From the NCBI RefSeq assembly GCF_001262495.1, contig NZ_LGYE01000001.1, forward strand, positions 372,001 to 436,000: a stretch of DNA of 64,000 bases, read 5' to 3'. Every line of letters begins with the position of its first letter. The first letter of the stretch is position 1. Source of the stretch: Microbacterium sp. GCS4. Its GTDB lineage: Bacteria; Actinomycetota; Actinomycetes; Actinomycetales; Microbacteriaceae. The notes below the pieces were generated by a model that worked only from the letters and a program-made list of their open reading frames with translations, ran no database searches and had not been told where the DNA came from. The translations under genes were made by a program, and so were the position numbers. Positions 39,082 to 48,129 of the stretch are shown here, piece by piece.

Positions 39082-40020
39082 TCAGAACAGAAGGGAGGAC
39101 AGGCGGTTCCGGGCGGTCACCACGCGGGGGTCGGCGGCGCCGATCAGGCCGAACAGCTCCACGAGGCGCTCGCGCACCGGAGCGCGCTCGTCCGAGGGAA
39201 GCTGGGCGAACAGGTCGAGGAGGCGTCCGAACGCATCGTCGACGTGTCCTCCGGCGAGATCGAGGTCGGCGACGTCGAACTGCGCCTGCACGTCGAGGGG
39301 CCCTGCGGCCGCCGCTGCGCGCGCATCCTGCAGGTCGAGGTTCTGCACGCGGTCGAGAAGTCTCACCTGGCCGAGGCCCGCGATCGCATCCTCGTCGCGC
39401 GGGTTCTCGGCCAGAGCCTTCTCGTAGGCGGTGATCGCCGCGGCGTAGTCACCGCGCTCGATAGCCTCGAAGGCTGCGGCGTGCAGCGGCGGCATCGGCG
39501 GCTCCGCGGGCTCGGCAGGATCTGCGGCATCCGCTTCTTCGCCGACGGGGAGGGTACCCGTCACGCCGTTCTGTGCCGCGACCTGGAGCAGCTGCGCGAA
39601 GACCTCGCGGACCTGCTCCTCGGGGACGGCTCCGGTGAACATCGGCACGGGCTGCCCGGCGATGAGCGCGACCACCATCGGGATCGACTGCGCGCGGAAT
39701 CCCTGAGCGAGCTGGGGGTTCGCGTCGACGTCGACCTTCGCGAGCAGGACGCGTCCGCCCAGTTCGCGCGTGACCTTCTCGATGATGGGGCTGAGCTGCT
39801 TGCACGGCCCGCACCACTTCGCCCAGAGGTCGACGACCACGGGCACCGTACGGGAGATCTCGAGGATCTGCCCGAACGACTCGTCGGTCGCGTCGACCAC
39901 GACGTCGGCCACGGCACCGGCGGGCACCGATGCCGCGGGTGCCGCCCCCGGCGCCGGACGGTTGCGCAGGCTCGACAGGTCGACGGCGCCGCGCAGCGCG
40001 GCGGGAGAGATATCGGTCAC
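39082..40020 (-). CDS. Thioredoxin-domain/TPR co-chaperone (YbbN/CnoX-like)
   Basis: This 312-residue protein has a thioredoxin domain with WCGPC (Cys70 and Cys73) and a C-terminal helical TPR-like region (AFEAIERGDYAAAITAYEKA onward). That is the layout of YbbN/CnoX, a holdase that protects clients under oxidative stress. An intact CxxC suggests redox activity, unlike the SxxC of E. coli YbbN. A disordered Pro/Ala stretch lies at 20-37. The GTG at 40020 overlaps the stop of the upstream membrane-protein gene (GTGA). Confidence 0.9.
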   Translation of the reverse strand: MTDISPAALRGAVDLSSLRNRPAPGAAPAASVPAGAVADVVVDATDESFGQILEISRTVPVVVDLWAKWCGPCKQLSPIIEKVTRELGGRVLLAKVDVDANPQLAQGFRAQSIPMVVALIAGQPVPMFTGAVPEEQVREVFAQLLQVAAQNGVTGTLPVGEEADAADPAEPAEPPMPPLHAAAFEAIERGDYAAAITAYEKALAENPRDEDAIAGLGQVRLLDRVQNLDLQDARAAAAAGPLDVQAQFDVADLDLAGGHVDDAFGRLLDLFAQLPSDERAPVRERLVELFGLIGAADPRVVTARNRLSSLLF

Positions 40021-42017
40021 TTGATCACCTCGACGGAGAGAAGGTCCTGGTGGACGGCGAGAAGCTTGATCTGCTCGGTGGATCCCTGTGCGGGAACGGA
40101 GAAGAAGAGCTGGAACTCGTATTTGGTGGTGACACCCTTCGCAGACTCCGTGACGCCCGTGAGCGCCTTCGCCTGAGCGTTCTCGGTGAACCGGATCACC
40201 GCATCGGCCGAGGTCGGAGTCACGGTCTCGGAATCGATGAGCGACACGGCCACGATCGCTCCGCTTCCCAGGGTCGTCATCGACACCGGCGCGCTGTCGG
40301 CCGGGACGATATCGAAGGCAGTCTGCGACGTCTCGGCCGCGCCCGAGTCCGCGAGGTTCTGCACGACGGTCTGGCGGCTGTCCTGGATGGACTTCGCGAG
40401 GTTCAGCGCCGTGTCGTCGAAAAGGCCGTACGAAGCGCTGGCGTCCCCGGCGTCGACGACGTCTGCGAACGCCGTCGCCAACTGACCGGGCGGAAGACTC
40501 AGGAACGCCGAGTCGGAGGGGACCATCGACGTACCCAGCCACGCGGCTGCGACATCGGGGAAGACGGCGTCTGCCGACATCTCCGCCATGTTCGTGACCT
40601 TGTAGTTCGACCACGGGTCCTGCTGTGTCATCGTCAGGATCACCGGAGGCACCGTGTCGTCGCCTTCGCTCTGCGAGAGCAGCAGCACCGTACGGGGCCA
40701 ACGGTCGGTGGCCTCGGGCAGCACGACCTCGACGTCATCGGTCGGGATCACCGCGGGCACCGGCGTCTCCGGCACCGCGGTGCGCAGAGCGTACTCGGTC
40801 GTCCGCGCCGCGAGCGCCGGTCCATCGATGCGCGTCTTCGCGAGCTCGATGTCCATCGCGGTGTCGGCATCGGCCAGGGTCGACGAGACCTCCTCCAGGA
40901 TCCTCTTCGCCTGCGCCTCGGTGACGGCCGGGGGCTTCTGGTTGTCGGGGGCGATCACGGTCGCGCTGGGCGACGGCGTCGGCGTCCCCTCACCGAACTG
41001 CGGCCAGGAGTCGGCCGAGCATCCCGTCGCGATCACTGCGGTCAGGGCGAGCGCAGGGATCGCGAGCAGACGCCGACGGCTTCCGGTCTTGGCACGACTC
41101 TCGGTGCGGCGAGCGACGTCGTCGGGCGCCTCACCGTCGGCACCCGGGCGGGCGGCCGCAGCCGTCGACGACGCGTCCGTCGAGGCAGGATCAGCGGTCG
41201 GGGCCTCCGGCGCCGCCGTCTCGGGGGCGGACGATTCGATCGCCGCACGCTCGGCGGGCGGGAGCTGCGCCAGGTCGATCGGCTCGGTGGCGGGCAGCGG
41301 ACCGGGGCCCTTGCGGCGCGGGCCTCGTCCGCGACGCTGATGACGGATCGCCAGGACGTAGAGCACGAGGCCCGCCGCGAGCACGATCGCGCCCGCGACC
41401 ATGAGCGGACCCGCGAGCGGAGTCGAGTTGTCGAGCGGCCAGGACACGGCGATGTCATCCGGGGCATCGGCGGTGCCGTCCTGGGCGATGAGCACGCTCA
41501 CGCCCTCGGGCACCTGCATCCCCGCCTCGAGGGTGCCGGTCTCGCTGAAGGTCTGCAGCCAGAGGTCGGACCCCACCGGGTTGCGCCCCGGCTGCTCCCC
41601 CGCGTCCGCATCGCCGGCCGAACTCTCGCCGGCCGCAGGCGTCTCGGTCGGCTGCGGAGTCTCTCCGCTGTCGCCGGCGTCCGTCGAATCGGCGGAGGCG
41701 GTGACGTGCTCGACGACGAGGTCGCCGTCCTCACCCACACTGACGTGGTTGTAGTCGGAGTCGGCGAGCCATGCCTCCAGATCGGCGGTACGGCCCTGCG
41801 CGGCGAAGACGTCTCCATCGCCGGTGACGGTGAGGGTCTGCGCCCCCGGGTTCTCTCGGAACACCTCGCCGTCCATGAGCACGAACGGTGCCGGCTCGTC
41901 CACGGCGACCGAGACCTTCTGGCTCGAGGGGCCCATGAACACGGTGCGCTGGGCGATGCCCGCACCGATCAGGCCCGCGGCCAGCACGAAGGCCACGACG
42001 GCCCATACGAAACGCAC
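40017..42017 (-). CDS. Large membrane protein of unknown function with internal lipobox-like segment
   Basis: I do not recognise this 666-residue protein. It has a TM helix at the N-terminus (about 3-22), an extracytoplasmic region to about 195 rich in Asp/Ser/Thr, a second TM near 200-222, a basic then Ala/Pro/Glu-rich cytosolic linker to about 315, and a third hydrophobic segment ending TAVIATGC with Cys333 in lipobox position. A 330-residue exported domain follows. It looks like a membrane protein fused to a lipoprotein. GTG 42017 is chosen for GAGGAGA 5 nt upstream; an upstream GTG (42047) is possible. It is coupled to the thioredoxin/TPR gene. Confidence 0.75.
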   Translation of the reverse strand: MRFVWAVVAFVLAAGLIGAGIAQRTVFMGPSSQKVSVAVDEPAPFVLMDGEVFRENPGAQTLTVTGDGDVFAAQGRTADLEAWLADSDYNHVSVGEDGDLVVEHVTASADSTDAGDSGETPQPTETPAAGESSAGDADAGEQPGRNPVGSDLWLQTFSETGTLEAGMQVPEGVSVLIAQDGTADAPDDIAVSWPLDNSTPLAGPLMVAGAIVLAAGLVLYVLAIRHQRRGRGPRRKGPGPLPATEPIDLAQLPPAERAAIESSAPETAAPEAPTADPASTDASSTAAAARPGADGEAPDDVARRTESRAKTGSRRRLLAIPALALTAVIATGCSADSWPQFGEGTPTPSPSATVIAPDNQKPPAVTEAQAKRILEEVSSTLADADTAMDIELAKTRIDGPALAARTTEYALRTAVPETPVPAVIPTDDVEVVLPEATDRWPRTVLLLSQSEGDDTVPPVILTMTQQDPWSNYKVTNMAEMSADAVFPDVAAAWLGTSMVPSDSAFLSLPPGQLATAFADVVDAGDASASYGLFDDTALNLAKSIQDSRQTVVQNLADSGAAETSQTAFDIVPADSAPVSMTTLGSGAIVAVSLIDSETVTPTSADAVIRFTENAQAKALTGVTESAKGVTTKYEFQLFFSVPAQGSTEQIKLLAVHQDLLSVEVIK

Positions 42018-42194
42018 GAATAGTCTCCTCACGCGCCTCGGACGCACGCCCGAGTCGCAACACTCGACATTTCAGACTATCGAAACCACCTGTGTGTTGC
42101 CCACGAGGGCGTCGCAGGCCGCGTCCTGCGGCACGTCGAGTCCGGAGCGCACCGCCCCGACGGATACCCTTAGGTACCGATCACGAGGAGCACG

Positions 42195-43244
42195 ATGAAG
42201 ATCCACAGTCCGTTCCGCACCGCCCTCGTGGCGACGCTCGGCGTCGGGCTCGGCATCCTCCTCATCACGAGCGTGCAGAGCCTGTCGACCGTCCTCCTGT
42301 ACGTCGGCACCGCCCTGTTCCTGAGCCTCGGACTCGACCCCCTCGTCTCGTTCCTCGAACGGCGCCGACTCCCGCGGTGGCTGGCGGTCCTCATCACGAT
42401 CGTCGCGGTGCTCGGTGTCTTCGCCGGCATCATCCTGATCGTCATCCCCGTGCTGGTCGATCAGATCTCGCAGCTCGTTTCGCAGGTGACGGTGATCGTG
42501 AGCCGTCCCAGCCTGCTCGGTGACATCGAGGAGTGGATCACCGCGGCCTTCCCGAACCTCGATGTCGAGCGCGTGCTCCAGGAGGCCCAGGCCTGGCTGA
42601 TCGCCAACCTCGGCGACATCACGAACAGCGTCATCAACGCGAGTCTGTCCGTCGTGACGGGGCTCTTCGGGGCGTTCATCGTGCTGATCCTGACGATCTA
42701 CCTCACGGCGTCGACGCCCTCCCTCAAGCGCGCCGTGTACCAGCTCGCCCCCGCGTCGAAGCGCGACCGCTTCATCGACCTCTCGGAGCAGATCACCGAC
42801 TCGGTCGGCTACTACGTCATGGGGCAGGTCTCCCTGGGCGTCATCAACGGCGTGCTCAGCATGATCTACCTGTCGATCATCGGCGCGCCGTTCCCCGCGG
42901 TGCTGGCCGTGGTCGCGTTCTTCTTCTCCCTCATCCCGCTCGTCGGCACGCTCACCGGGTCGACCATCATCGTGCTCGTGTGCCTCATCCCGGGGCTCGG
43001 CTCACCCGGAATCGCGATCGCCGCCGCGATCTACTACCTCGTGTACATGCAGATCGAGGCGTACGTGATCTCGCCGCGCATCATGAGCCGGGCGGTCTCG
43101 GTGCCGGGCGCCGTGGTCGTGGTCGCGGCCCTCGCCGGCGGCAGCCTGCTCGGCCTGCTGGGAGCACTCATCGCGATCCCCGTCGCGGCGAGCATCCTGA
43201 TCATCTACCGTCAGGTGCTGATCCCGCGCATGAACGAGCGTTAG
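42195..43244 (+). CDS. AI-2E family transporter
   Basis: This 349-residue polytopic membrane protein resembles the AI-2E (PerM/YhhT) family. Eight or so hydrophobic segments are visible, with the family loop FPNLDVERVLQEAQ between TM3 and TM4, VLMVLPFFFSLIPLVG-like LAVVAFFFSLIPLVG, and a final LGLLGALIAIPVAASI helix. Substrates across the family vary and autoinducer-2 transport should not be assumed. The ATG at 42195 has GAGGAG 5 nt upstream; TACCCT at 42165-42170 would give an 18-nt leader. Its stop overlaps the convergent hydrolase stop by 4 nt. Confidence 0.9.
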   Translation: MKIHSPFRTALVATLGVGLGILLITSVQSLSTVLLYVGTALFLSLGLDPLVSFLERRRLPRWLAVLITIVAVLGVFAGIILIVIPVLVDQISQLVSQVTVIVSRPSLLGDIEEWITAAFPNLDVERVLQEAQAWLIANLGDITNSVINASLSVVTGLFGAFIVLILTIYLTASTPSLKRAVYQLAPASKRDRFIDLSEQITDSVGYYVMGQVSLGVINGVLSMIYLSIIGAPFPAVLAVVAFFFSLIPLVGTLTGSTIIVLVCLIPGLGSPGIAIAAAIYYLVYMQIEAYVISPRIMSRAVSVPGAVVVVAALAGGSLLGLLGALIAIPVAASILIIYRQVLIPRMNER

Positions 43245-43960
43245 GCCACCGGCCACTGGGTCGGAAGCGGAAGAGCCGAGGGGTTGACGGCGGCGACGAT
43301 CTCGGTCAGGACACGACGTGTCTGGCTCTCCCCCACCCAGAGATGCTTGCCTCCCTCGACCGCGATCAGGTTGGCGTGCGGGATCGACGCGAACCGCTCA
43401 CGTGCTTCAGCGGGGCGCAGGTAGTCGTCGAGCTCCGGGACGAGGATCACGACCTCCGTCCCTGAGTCGCGCCATGCGGCCACCTCGTCGTCCGTCGTGC
43501 GATGCAGCGGCGGAGAGAGCAGGATGATCCCCTCGACGTCGTGCTCGCGCCCGTACTTCAGCGCGAGCTCGGTGCCGAACGACCACCCCAGCAGCCAGGG
43601 ACGGGGCAGAGCCCGCTCGCGCACCAGGTCCATCGCCGCGGCGACGTCGAACTGCTCAGCCGCTCCCCCGTCGAAGGCACCATCGCTGGTGCCGCGCGGC
43701 GACGTCGTGCCCCGCGTGTTGAAGCGCAGCACGGCGAGATCGGCGAGAGCGGGCAGACGGGCCGCGGCCTTGCGGATGACGTGCGAGTCCATGAAGCCGC
43801 CCGCGGTGGGCAGAGGATGCAGTGTGACGAGCGTCGCGACAGGGGCGGCGCTCTCCGGGAGGGCGAGCTCCCCGACGAGGGTGAGTCCGTCCGCCGTGCG
43901 GAGCTCCACGTCCTCCCGCCGAGCCGGCAGTTCCAGCGGTCCACGGATCTCGATGCTCAC
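43241..43960 (-). CDS. Alpha/beta hydrolase
   Basis: This 239-residue alpha/beta-hydrolase fold protein has the nucleophile elbow GWSFGTE (Ser near residue 120). The acid is probably in ELDDYLRP and the His in GGKHLWVGES near the C-terminus, so a full triad is likely. The substrate is unknown. The GTG at 43960 overlaps the stop of the zinc-motif gene upstream by 4 nt (GTGA), indicating coupling. Confidence 0.85.
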   Translation of the reverse strand: MSIEIRGPLELPARREDVELRTADGLTLVGELALPESAAPVATLVTLHPLPTAGGFMDSHVIRKAAARLPALADLAVLRFNTRGTTSPRGTSDGAFDGGAAEQFDVAAAMDLVRERALPRPWLLGWSFGTELALKYGREHDVEGIILLSPPLHRTTDDEVAAWRDSGTEVVILVPELDDYLRPAEARERFASIPHANLIAVEGGKHLWVGESQTRRVLTEIVAAVNPSALPLPTQWPVA

Positions 43961-44244
43961 GCCATCCTCCAACAGTGCGTATGCCAGTGCCGACGTGCGG
44001 CGAGGTCTGCCGCATCGCCCAGGACGCCGTCTGCCCGCCAGGCGACGACGTGCGCCGTCCCCGGCGTGATCATGCGACCGCATCCGGGACACAGATAGTC
44101 CTTCTGTGCCTGCGGACCGGAGACGGGCTGCACGGTCCATTCGATCCCGCGTCGGGTCTCCGTGCGCTTCCAGGACGCGAGAAGGCGGTCGAGGGAGTCC
44201 TCGCCCTCAGGGCGCGACGGACGTCGTCGGTGCGAGCGAGGCAT
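43957..44244 (-). CDS. Small Cys/His-motif protein (95 aa), function unknown
   Basis: This is a 95-residue protein with a basic N-terminus, a CPGC pair near residue 52-55 and HWHTHC near the C-terminus, a probable zinc-binding site. I recall relatives in Microbacteriaceae with uninformative names and give no function. It is translationally coupled to the hydrolase downstream and starts 9 nt after the lytic-transglycosylase-like gene ends. Confidence 0.75.
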   Translation of the reverse strand: MPRSHRRRPSRPEGEDSLDRLLASWKRTETRRGIEWTVQPVSGPQAQKDYLCPGCGRMITPGTAHVVAWRADGVLGDAADLAARRHWHTHCWRMA

Positions 44245-44253
44245 CGCCTCCGC

Positions 44254-44925
44254 TCACCACCAGTGGTTCTTGGTCCAGAACGCGTGCGCGCCCGCCCAGC
44301 TGCCGTAGCGGCCGGTGGCGTAGCCCGTGGCCCAGCGCAGGTTGTCGACGGGGTCGTAGCCGTTACCGGGGACCTTGCTGCAGGGAAGGGCCTGGACGAG
44401 CCCGCACGCCCCGGAAGACTTGTTCGTGGCGTTCGGGTTCCATCCGCTCTCGCGCGACACGATGTAGTCGACGTAACCCCAGTCCGCCTCGGCGATGCCG
44501 GCGGCCGACATCCATTCGGCGGGAGCACCGCCGCCCGTGTAGAAGAGAGGTCCGCCGCCTCCCGAACTCGAACCCGATGAGGCGGTCGTCGGCGTCGGGG
44601 TCGGCGTGGGCTTGGGAGTCACGTAGACCGAGAACGAACCGCGCTGAACAGGTGCGATCTCCGCTCCCTCGACCGTCACCGTGAGGTTCTGCGTGTCGGC
44701 CAGTGCCGCGGAGTACGCGGACTCGGTCGCGGCCTCGGCGGGCTGCTGCGCGAGGGCCACTCCGGTGGGAGCGACGAGAGCGCCGGCGAAGCCGACCACT
44801 GCGAGTGCCGCGAAGAAGCCGACGATGCCGCGTCGGCGAGTGCCCGCGCGCGCCGAGAGAGTCGTCGACGCGGGCAGCGGCGTGACGTCGTTCCGGTGAG
44901 CGATCATGTCGTTTCGGGAGTTCAC
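44254..44925 (-). CDS. Secreted lytic-transglycosylase-like protein (aggregation-promoting-factor C-domain)
   Basis: This 223-residue exported protein has a basic region (residues 1-32), a hydrophobic signal segment (33-58, GIVGFFAALAVVGFAGALV) and likely cleavage after ALA. A Pro/Thr repeat (PTPTPT) and Gly/Ser linker follow. The C-terminal ~85 residues match the transglycosylase-like domain of aggregation-promoting factors: VDYIVSRESGWNP with the catalytic Glu, then CGLVQALPCSK and the ending YGSWAGAHAFW. A role in peptidoglycan turnover is expected. The start is GTG 44925 or ATG 44907; TAGACT lies 16 nt before the GTG. Confidence 0.88.
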   Translation of the reverse strand: MNSRNDMIAHRNDVTPLPASTTLSARAGTRRRGIVGFFAALAVVGFAGALVAPTGVALAQQPAEAATESAYSAALADTQNLTVTVEGAEIAPVQRGSFSVYVTPKPTPTPTPTTASSGSSSGGGGPLFYTGGGAPAEWMSAAGIAEADWGYVDYIVSRESGWNPNATNKSSGACGLVQALPCSKVPGNGYDPVDNLRWATGYATGRYGSWAGAHAFWTKNHWW

Positions 44926-44973
44926 GATAGGCGGCAGTCTACCCGGTGAGCGCCGGGCAGACCACGGAAACGT

Positions 44974-45555
44974 TCAGCGAACAGCCAGGATGACGTCGAT
45001 CGTCGCGTCGAGCAGGGCATCGACCTGCTCCTCGCGGTACCCCCCGCGCTGCATGCGGAAAGCGGCGCCCCGCAGCTGCTCAGCGGTCAGAGGCTCCCCG
45101 TCGCGCAGGTAGCGGACGATACGCGACGCCACATGGTCGACCTCGTCCACGCGGTAGCCGAAGGTGAGCACCCCCGTGCGGCCGAATCGGTGGCGACGCG
45201 GACGGGCCAGGTGATCCAGGATGACCTGCGCTTCATCGCGAGCCTGCTCGACCCAGGCGCCGGCGCCGCGCGAGCGCACCATCTGGTCGCGGGAGCGAGC
45301 CGCCAGCGCGTCCTCGACGCGCCCCAGCGCGGCGTCCACCTCCGCGACCACATAGCCGTTCTTGACCAGCGGGAACGACGCCACGCGTACGTCGGCTGCC
45401 GTGAGATCGCCCCCGCCTTCGAACGCCGCCCGCGCGGCCGCGAGGAAGGTGTCGACGGCCGCGCGGTGGTAGCCACGCGTGCGGCCGCTGGTCAGCGTGA
45501 ACGCGGGTCGCGCCTGCGGCGCCTCGGTCGTGTCGAGCAGGTCGTCGGAAGACAT
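44974..45555 (-). CDS. DivIVA-repeat domain protein
   Basis: This 193-residue protein carries four copies of the short actinobacterial DivIVA-like repeat, in which an F/Y-x-x-x-x-GY pair precedes a V-D/E-x-h-L helix: GYHRAAVDTFL, NGYVVAEVDAAL, GYRVDEVDHVASRI and GGYREEQVDALL. Such proteins are linked to polar growth or division, but this one lacks the long coiled coil of true DivIVA/Wag31. Its ATG at 45555 shares a base with the cdsA stop, so it is coupled to phospholipid synthesis. Confidence 0.83.
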   Translation of the reverse strand: MSSDDLLDTTEAPQARPAFTLTSGRTRGYHRAAVDTFLAAARAAFEGGGDLTAADVRVASFPLVKNGYVVAEVDAALGRVEDALAARSRDQMVRSRGAGAWVEQARDEAQVILDHLARPRRHRFGRTGVLTFGYRVDEVDHVASRIVRYLRDGEPLTAEQLRGAAFRMQRGGYREEQVDALLDATIDVILAVR

Positions 45556-46694
45556 CACAGCACCGTCCAGGAGGAGAAGAGGAAGTAGAGGCACAGGGCG
45601 GGGATCGTGGACGGCAGGATGCTGTCCAGACGATCGAGGAGGCCGCCGTGGCCGGGAAGCCAGGAGCTCATGTCCTTGATCCCGAGATCGCGCTTGAGCA
45701 TGGACTCGCCCAGGTCGCCGAGAGTGGCGGAGAGCAGGATCGCGGCGCCGAAGATCACGCCGATCCACCACGGCACACCCAGCAGGAAGATCGCGAGGAG
45801 AACACCCGCGGCGACCGACGCCACGACGGCACCGCCGAACCCCTCCCACGTCTTCTTCGGGCTGATGCGCGGGGCCATCGGATGCCGACCGAAGGCGAGC
45901 CCTGCGGCGTAGGCGCCGGTATCCGCGGCCACGGCGATCGCTATGAAGCTGAGCACCCACCATTCGCCGCCGTCCTGACCGAGCAGGATCAGCGCGACGG
46001 CCGCGAGAAAGGGCACGTACACCTGCACGAAACCGCCGATCACGGCGTCCGCCAGCACGTCTCCGTAGGTGCGCCCGTCCTTCTCGATCATCTGGGCGAC
46101 GAGGCGCCACACGATCACGAACGCCACGGCGAGGAACAGCGTCACCCACACGAGCCAAAGATCGAGGAAGAACCCAGACAGAACCAGGAGCGCAGCGGCG
46201 ACGAACTGCGGGACGACGTCGATCCGACGCCCGGACGCCCGCAGCGCGAGAGACAGCTCGTACACGCCCAGCAGCGCGGCGGCCAGCGCGAACGGCACGA
46301 AGAGCACCTTGATGAACAGGAGCGATGCGAGAAGAGCGCCGCCGAAGGCGAGGCCGATCAGGATCGCGACGATCAGGTCCCGTCCTGTCCGCTCCTTGAT
46401 GCGCTCGTTCGCGAGGTCCAGCTGGTCGCGGGCGTTCGAGACATGCGTGCCGAACTCGTCGCGTGCGGCGCGCCATTGCTCGCGGATCGCGTTGTGATCC
46501 CCGGTCGCGAGGGTCTCCACCGGAACGAGCGGCAGTTCCTCCGGCAACGGTGGCCGCGGCGGGATCGCCTCCGCATCGAATCGCGGGAAGGCATCATCCG
46601 CCAACGGCGTGCCGCCGGGAGAGGTCGACGAGTCGCGCGCTTCGCGGCGCGTATGCGGCTTGTCGGTGCCTTCACCGGTCGGATCGTCGGTCAT
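45555..46694 (-). CDS. cdsA: Phosphatidate cytidylyltransferase
   Basis: This 379-residue membrane enzyme makes CDP-diacylglycerol from CTP and phosphatidate. The N-terminal ~110 residues are hydrophilic and acidic, an extension beyond the usual ~270-residue core. About eight membrane helices follow, and the C-terminal signature (ISPKKTWEG, then LGDLGESMLKRDLGIKDMS and GHGGLLDRLDS) is complete. It starts 6 nt after frr and overlaps the DivIVA-repeat gene by one base. Confidence 0.95.
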   Translation of the reverse strand: MTDDPTGEGTDKPHTRREARDSSTSPGGTPLADDAFPRFDAEAIPPRPPLPEELPLVPVETLATGDHNAIREQWRAARDEFGTHVSNARDQLDLANERIKERTGRDLIVAILIGLAFGGALLASLLFIKVLFVPFALAAALLGVYELSLALRASGRRIDVVPQFVAAALLVLSGFFLDLWLVWVTLFLAVAFVIVWRLVAQMIEKDGRTYGDVLADAVIGGFVQVYVPFLAAVALILLGQDGGEWWVLSFIAIAVAADTGAYAAGLAFGRHPMAPRISPKKTWEGFGGAVVASVAAGVLLAIFLLGVPWWIGVIFGAAILLSATLGDLGESMLKRDLGIKDMSSWLPGHGGLLDRLDSILPSTIPALCLYFLFSSWTVL

Positions 46695-46699
46695 GCGGC

Positions 46700-47254
46700 C
46701 TACACCTCGAGGAGTTCGGCCTCTTTGCGCTTGAGAGCGTCGTCGATCAGGTCGACGTGCTGGCGCGTGAGGACGTCGAGCTCCTTCTCGCCGCGGACGA
46801 TCTCGTCCTCGCCGAGCTCGCTCTTGAGAGCGTCGAGCTCGTCCTTGGCCTTGCGACGGATGCCGCGGACGTGGACCTTCGCGTCCTCCGCCTTCGACTT
46901 CACGAGCTTGACGTACTCCTTACGACGCTCAGCCGTGAGCTCCGGCATCGTCACGCGCACGAGGTTGCCGTCGTTCGTGGGGTTGGCGCCCAGGTTCGGC
47001 ATGTCCCGCACGGCCTGCTCGATCGCCTTCAGTGCCGACTTGTCGTACGGCGTGATGATGAGAGTGCGCGCCTCCTGGTTCGCCAGGGAGGCGAGCTGAG
47101 CGAGCGGCGTGGGCGTTCCGTAGTAGTCGACCAGCAGCTTCTGGAACAGCTGCGGGTTGGCCCGGCCGGTACGGACCGTGGAGAAGTCCTCCTTGGCGGC
47201 TTCGACCGCCCGCGTCATGCGAGTGGTGGTTTCAGCGAGGACGTCCGCGATCAC
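46700..47254 (-). CDS. frr: Ribosome recycling factor
   Basis: This 184-residue RRF splits post-termination ribosomes together with EF-G. The family segments [11 protein letters not shown], the loop YYGTPTPL and [17 protein letters not shown] [13 protein letters not shown] are present and the length is normal. The GTG start at 47254 has TAGGAG upstream. TAGAAT at 47289-47284 (minus) may add a promoter in the 67-nt gap after pyrH. Confidence 0.97.
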   Translation of the reverse strand: MIADVLAETTTRMTRAVEAAKEDFSTVRTGRANPQLFQKLLVDYYGTPTPLAQLASLANQEARTLIITPYDKSALKAIEQAVRDMPNLGANPTNDGNLVRVTMPELTAERRKEYVKLVKSKAEDAKVHVRGIRRKAKDELDALKSELGEDEIVRGEKELDVLTRQHVDLIDDALKRKEAELLEV

Positions 47255-47321
47255 GGTGACTCCTATCGTCGGGGTGTTCTGAGAATTCTATCGGGCAGGA
47301 CCCGCGAGTCCGGTGAGGCGC

Positions 47322-48038
47322 TCAGGCAGTGACGAGCGTGCCGATCGGCTCTCCGAGGAGGGCCTTGGTCACGTTCCCCGCCGGCTCCATGCCGAACACG
47401 CGCATGTCCATGTTGTTGTCCATGCACAGGCTGAACGCGGTCGAGTCCACGACCTTGAGGCCGCGCTGCAGCGCATCGCGATAGGTGACACGGTCGATGC
47501 GCTCGGCATCCGCGTGCTTGTTGGGGTCGGCGGTGTAGATCGCGTCGACGCCGTTCTTGGCGACGAGCACCTCGGTGGCGCCGATCTCGAGCGCACGCTG
47601 CGCCGCGACCGTGTCGGTCGAGAAGTACGGGAGTCCGGCGCCGGCACCGAAGATCACGATGCGGCCCTTCTCCATGTGTCGCTCGGCACGGCGCGGGATG
47701 TAGGGCTCGGCGACCTGGGTCATCGAGATCGCGGACTGCACGCGGGTGGGAGCGCCTGCCTGCTCGAGGAAGTCCTGCAGAGCGAGTGCGTTCATCACGG
47801 TGCCGAGCATCCCCATGTAGTCGGCGCGTCCGCGATCCATGCCGCGCTGGCTCAGCTCGGCCCCGCGGAAGAAGTTGCCTCCGCCGACCACGATCGCGAT
47901 CTCGACGCGATCGACGGCAGCAGCGATGTCTCGGGCGATCTGGCTGACCACGTCGGGGTTGACGCCGAGCTGGCCGGCGCCGAACGCCTCACCGGAGAGC
48001 TTCAGGAGGACGCGGCGGCGTCCGGTGCGTTCGGTCAT
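47322..48038 (-). CDS. pyrH: UMP kinase
   Basis: This 238-residue UMP kinase phosphorylates UMP to UDP in pyrimidine synthesis. [10 protein letters not shown] opens the protein, GGGNFFRG and [15 protein letters not shown] are the nucleotide- and UMP-binding regions, and [12 protein letters not shown] and [10 protein letters not shown] follow. The ATG at 48038 has GAGGACT upstream; an earlier in-frame ATG at 48065 lacks a site. It comes after a terminator that separates it from tsf. Confidence 0.97.
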   Translation of the reverse strand: MTERTGRRRVLLKLSGEAFGAGQLGVNPDVVSQIARDIAAAVDRVEIAIVVGGGNFFRGAELSQRGMDRGRADYMGMLGTVMNALALQDFLEQAGAPTRVQSAISMTQVAEPYIPRRAERHMEKGRIVIFGAGAGLPYFSTDTVAAQRALEIGATEVLVAKNGVDAIYTADPNKHADAERIDRVTYRDALQRGLKVVDSTAFSLCMDNNMDMRVFGMEPAGNVTKALLGEPIGTLVTA

Positions 48039-48087
48039 GGGTGTAGTCCTCTCATCCCGATTCAAGATAGTGCCTTCTGGGCATGAA

Positions 48088-48122
48088 GAAGGGGTTCGGA
48101 TCTCCCGGATCCGAACCCCTTC
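48088..48122 (-). terminator. Rho-independent terminator after tsf
   Basis: A perfect 15-bp stem (48088-48102 with 48108-48122) with a 5-nt loop starts 8 nt past the tsf stop on the minus strand and runs into TTCATGC. It is a strong hairpin with a weak T tail, dividing rpsB-tsf from pyrH-frr. Confidence 0.75.
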
Positions 48123-48129
48123 GACTGTG

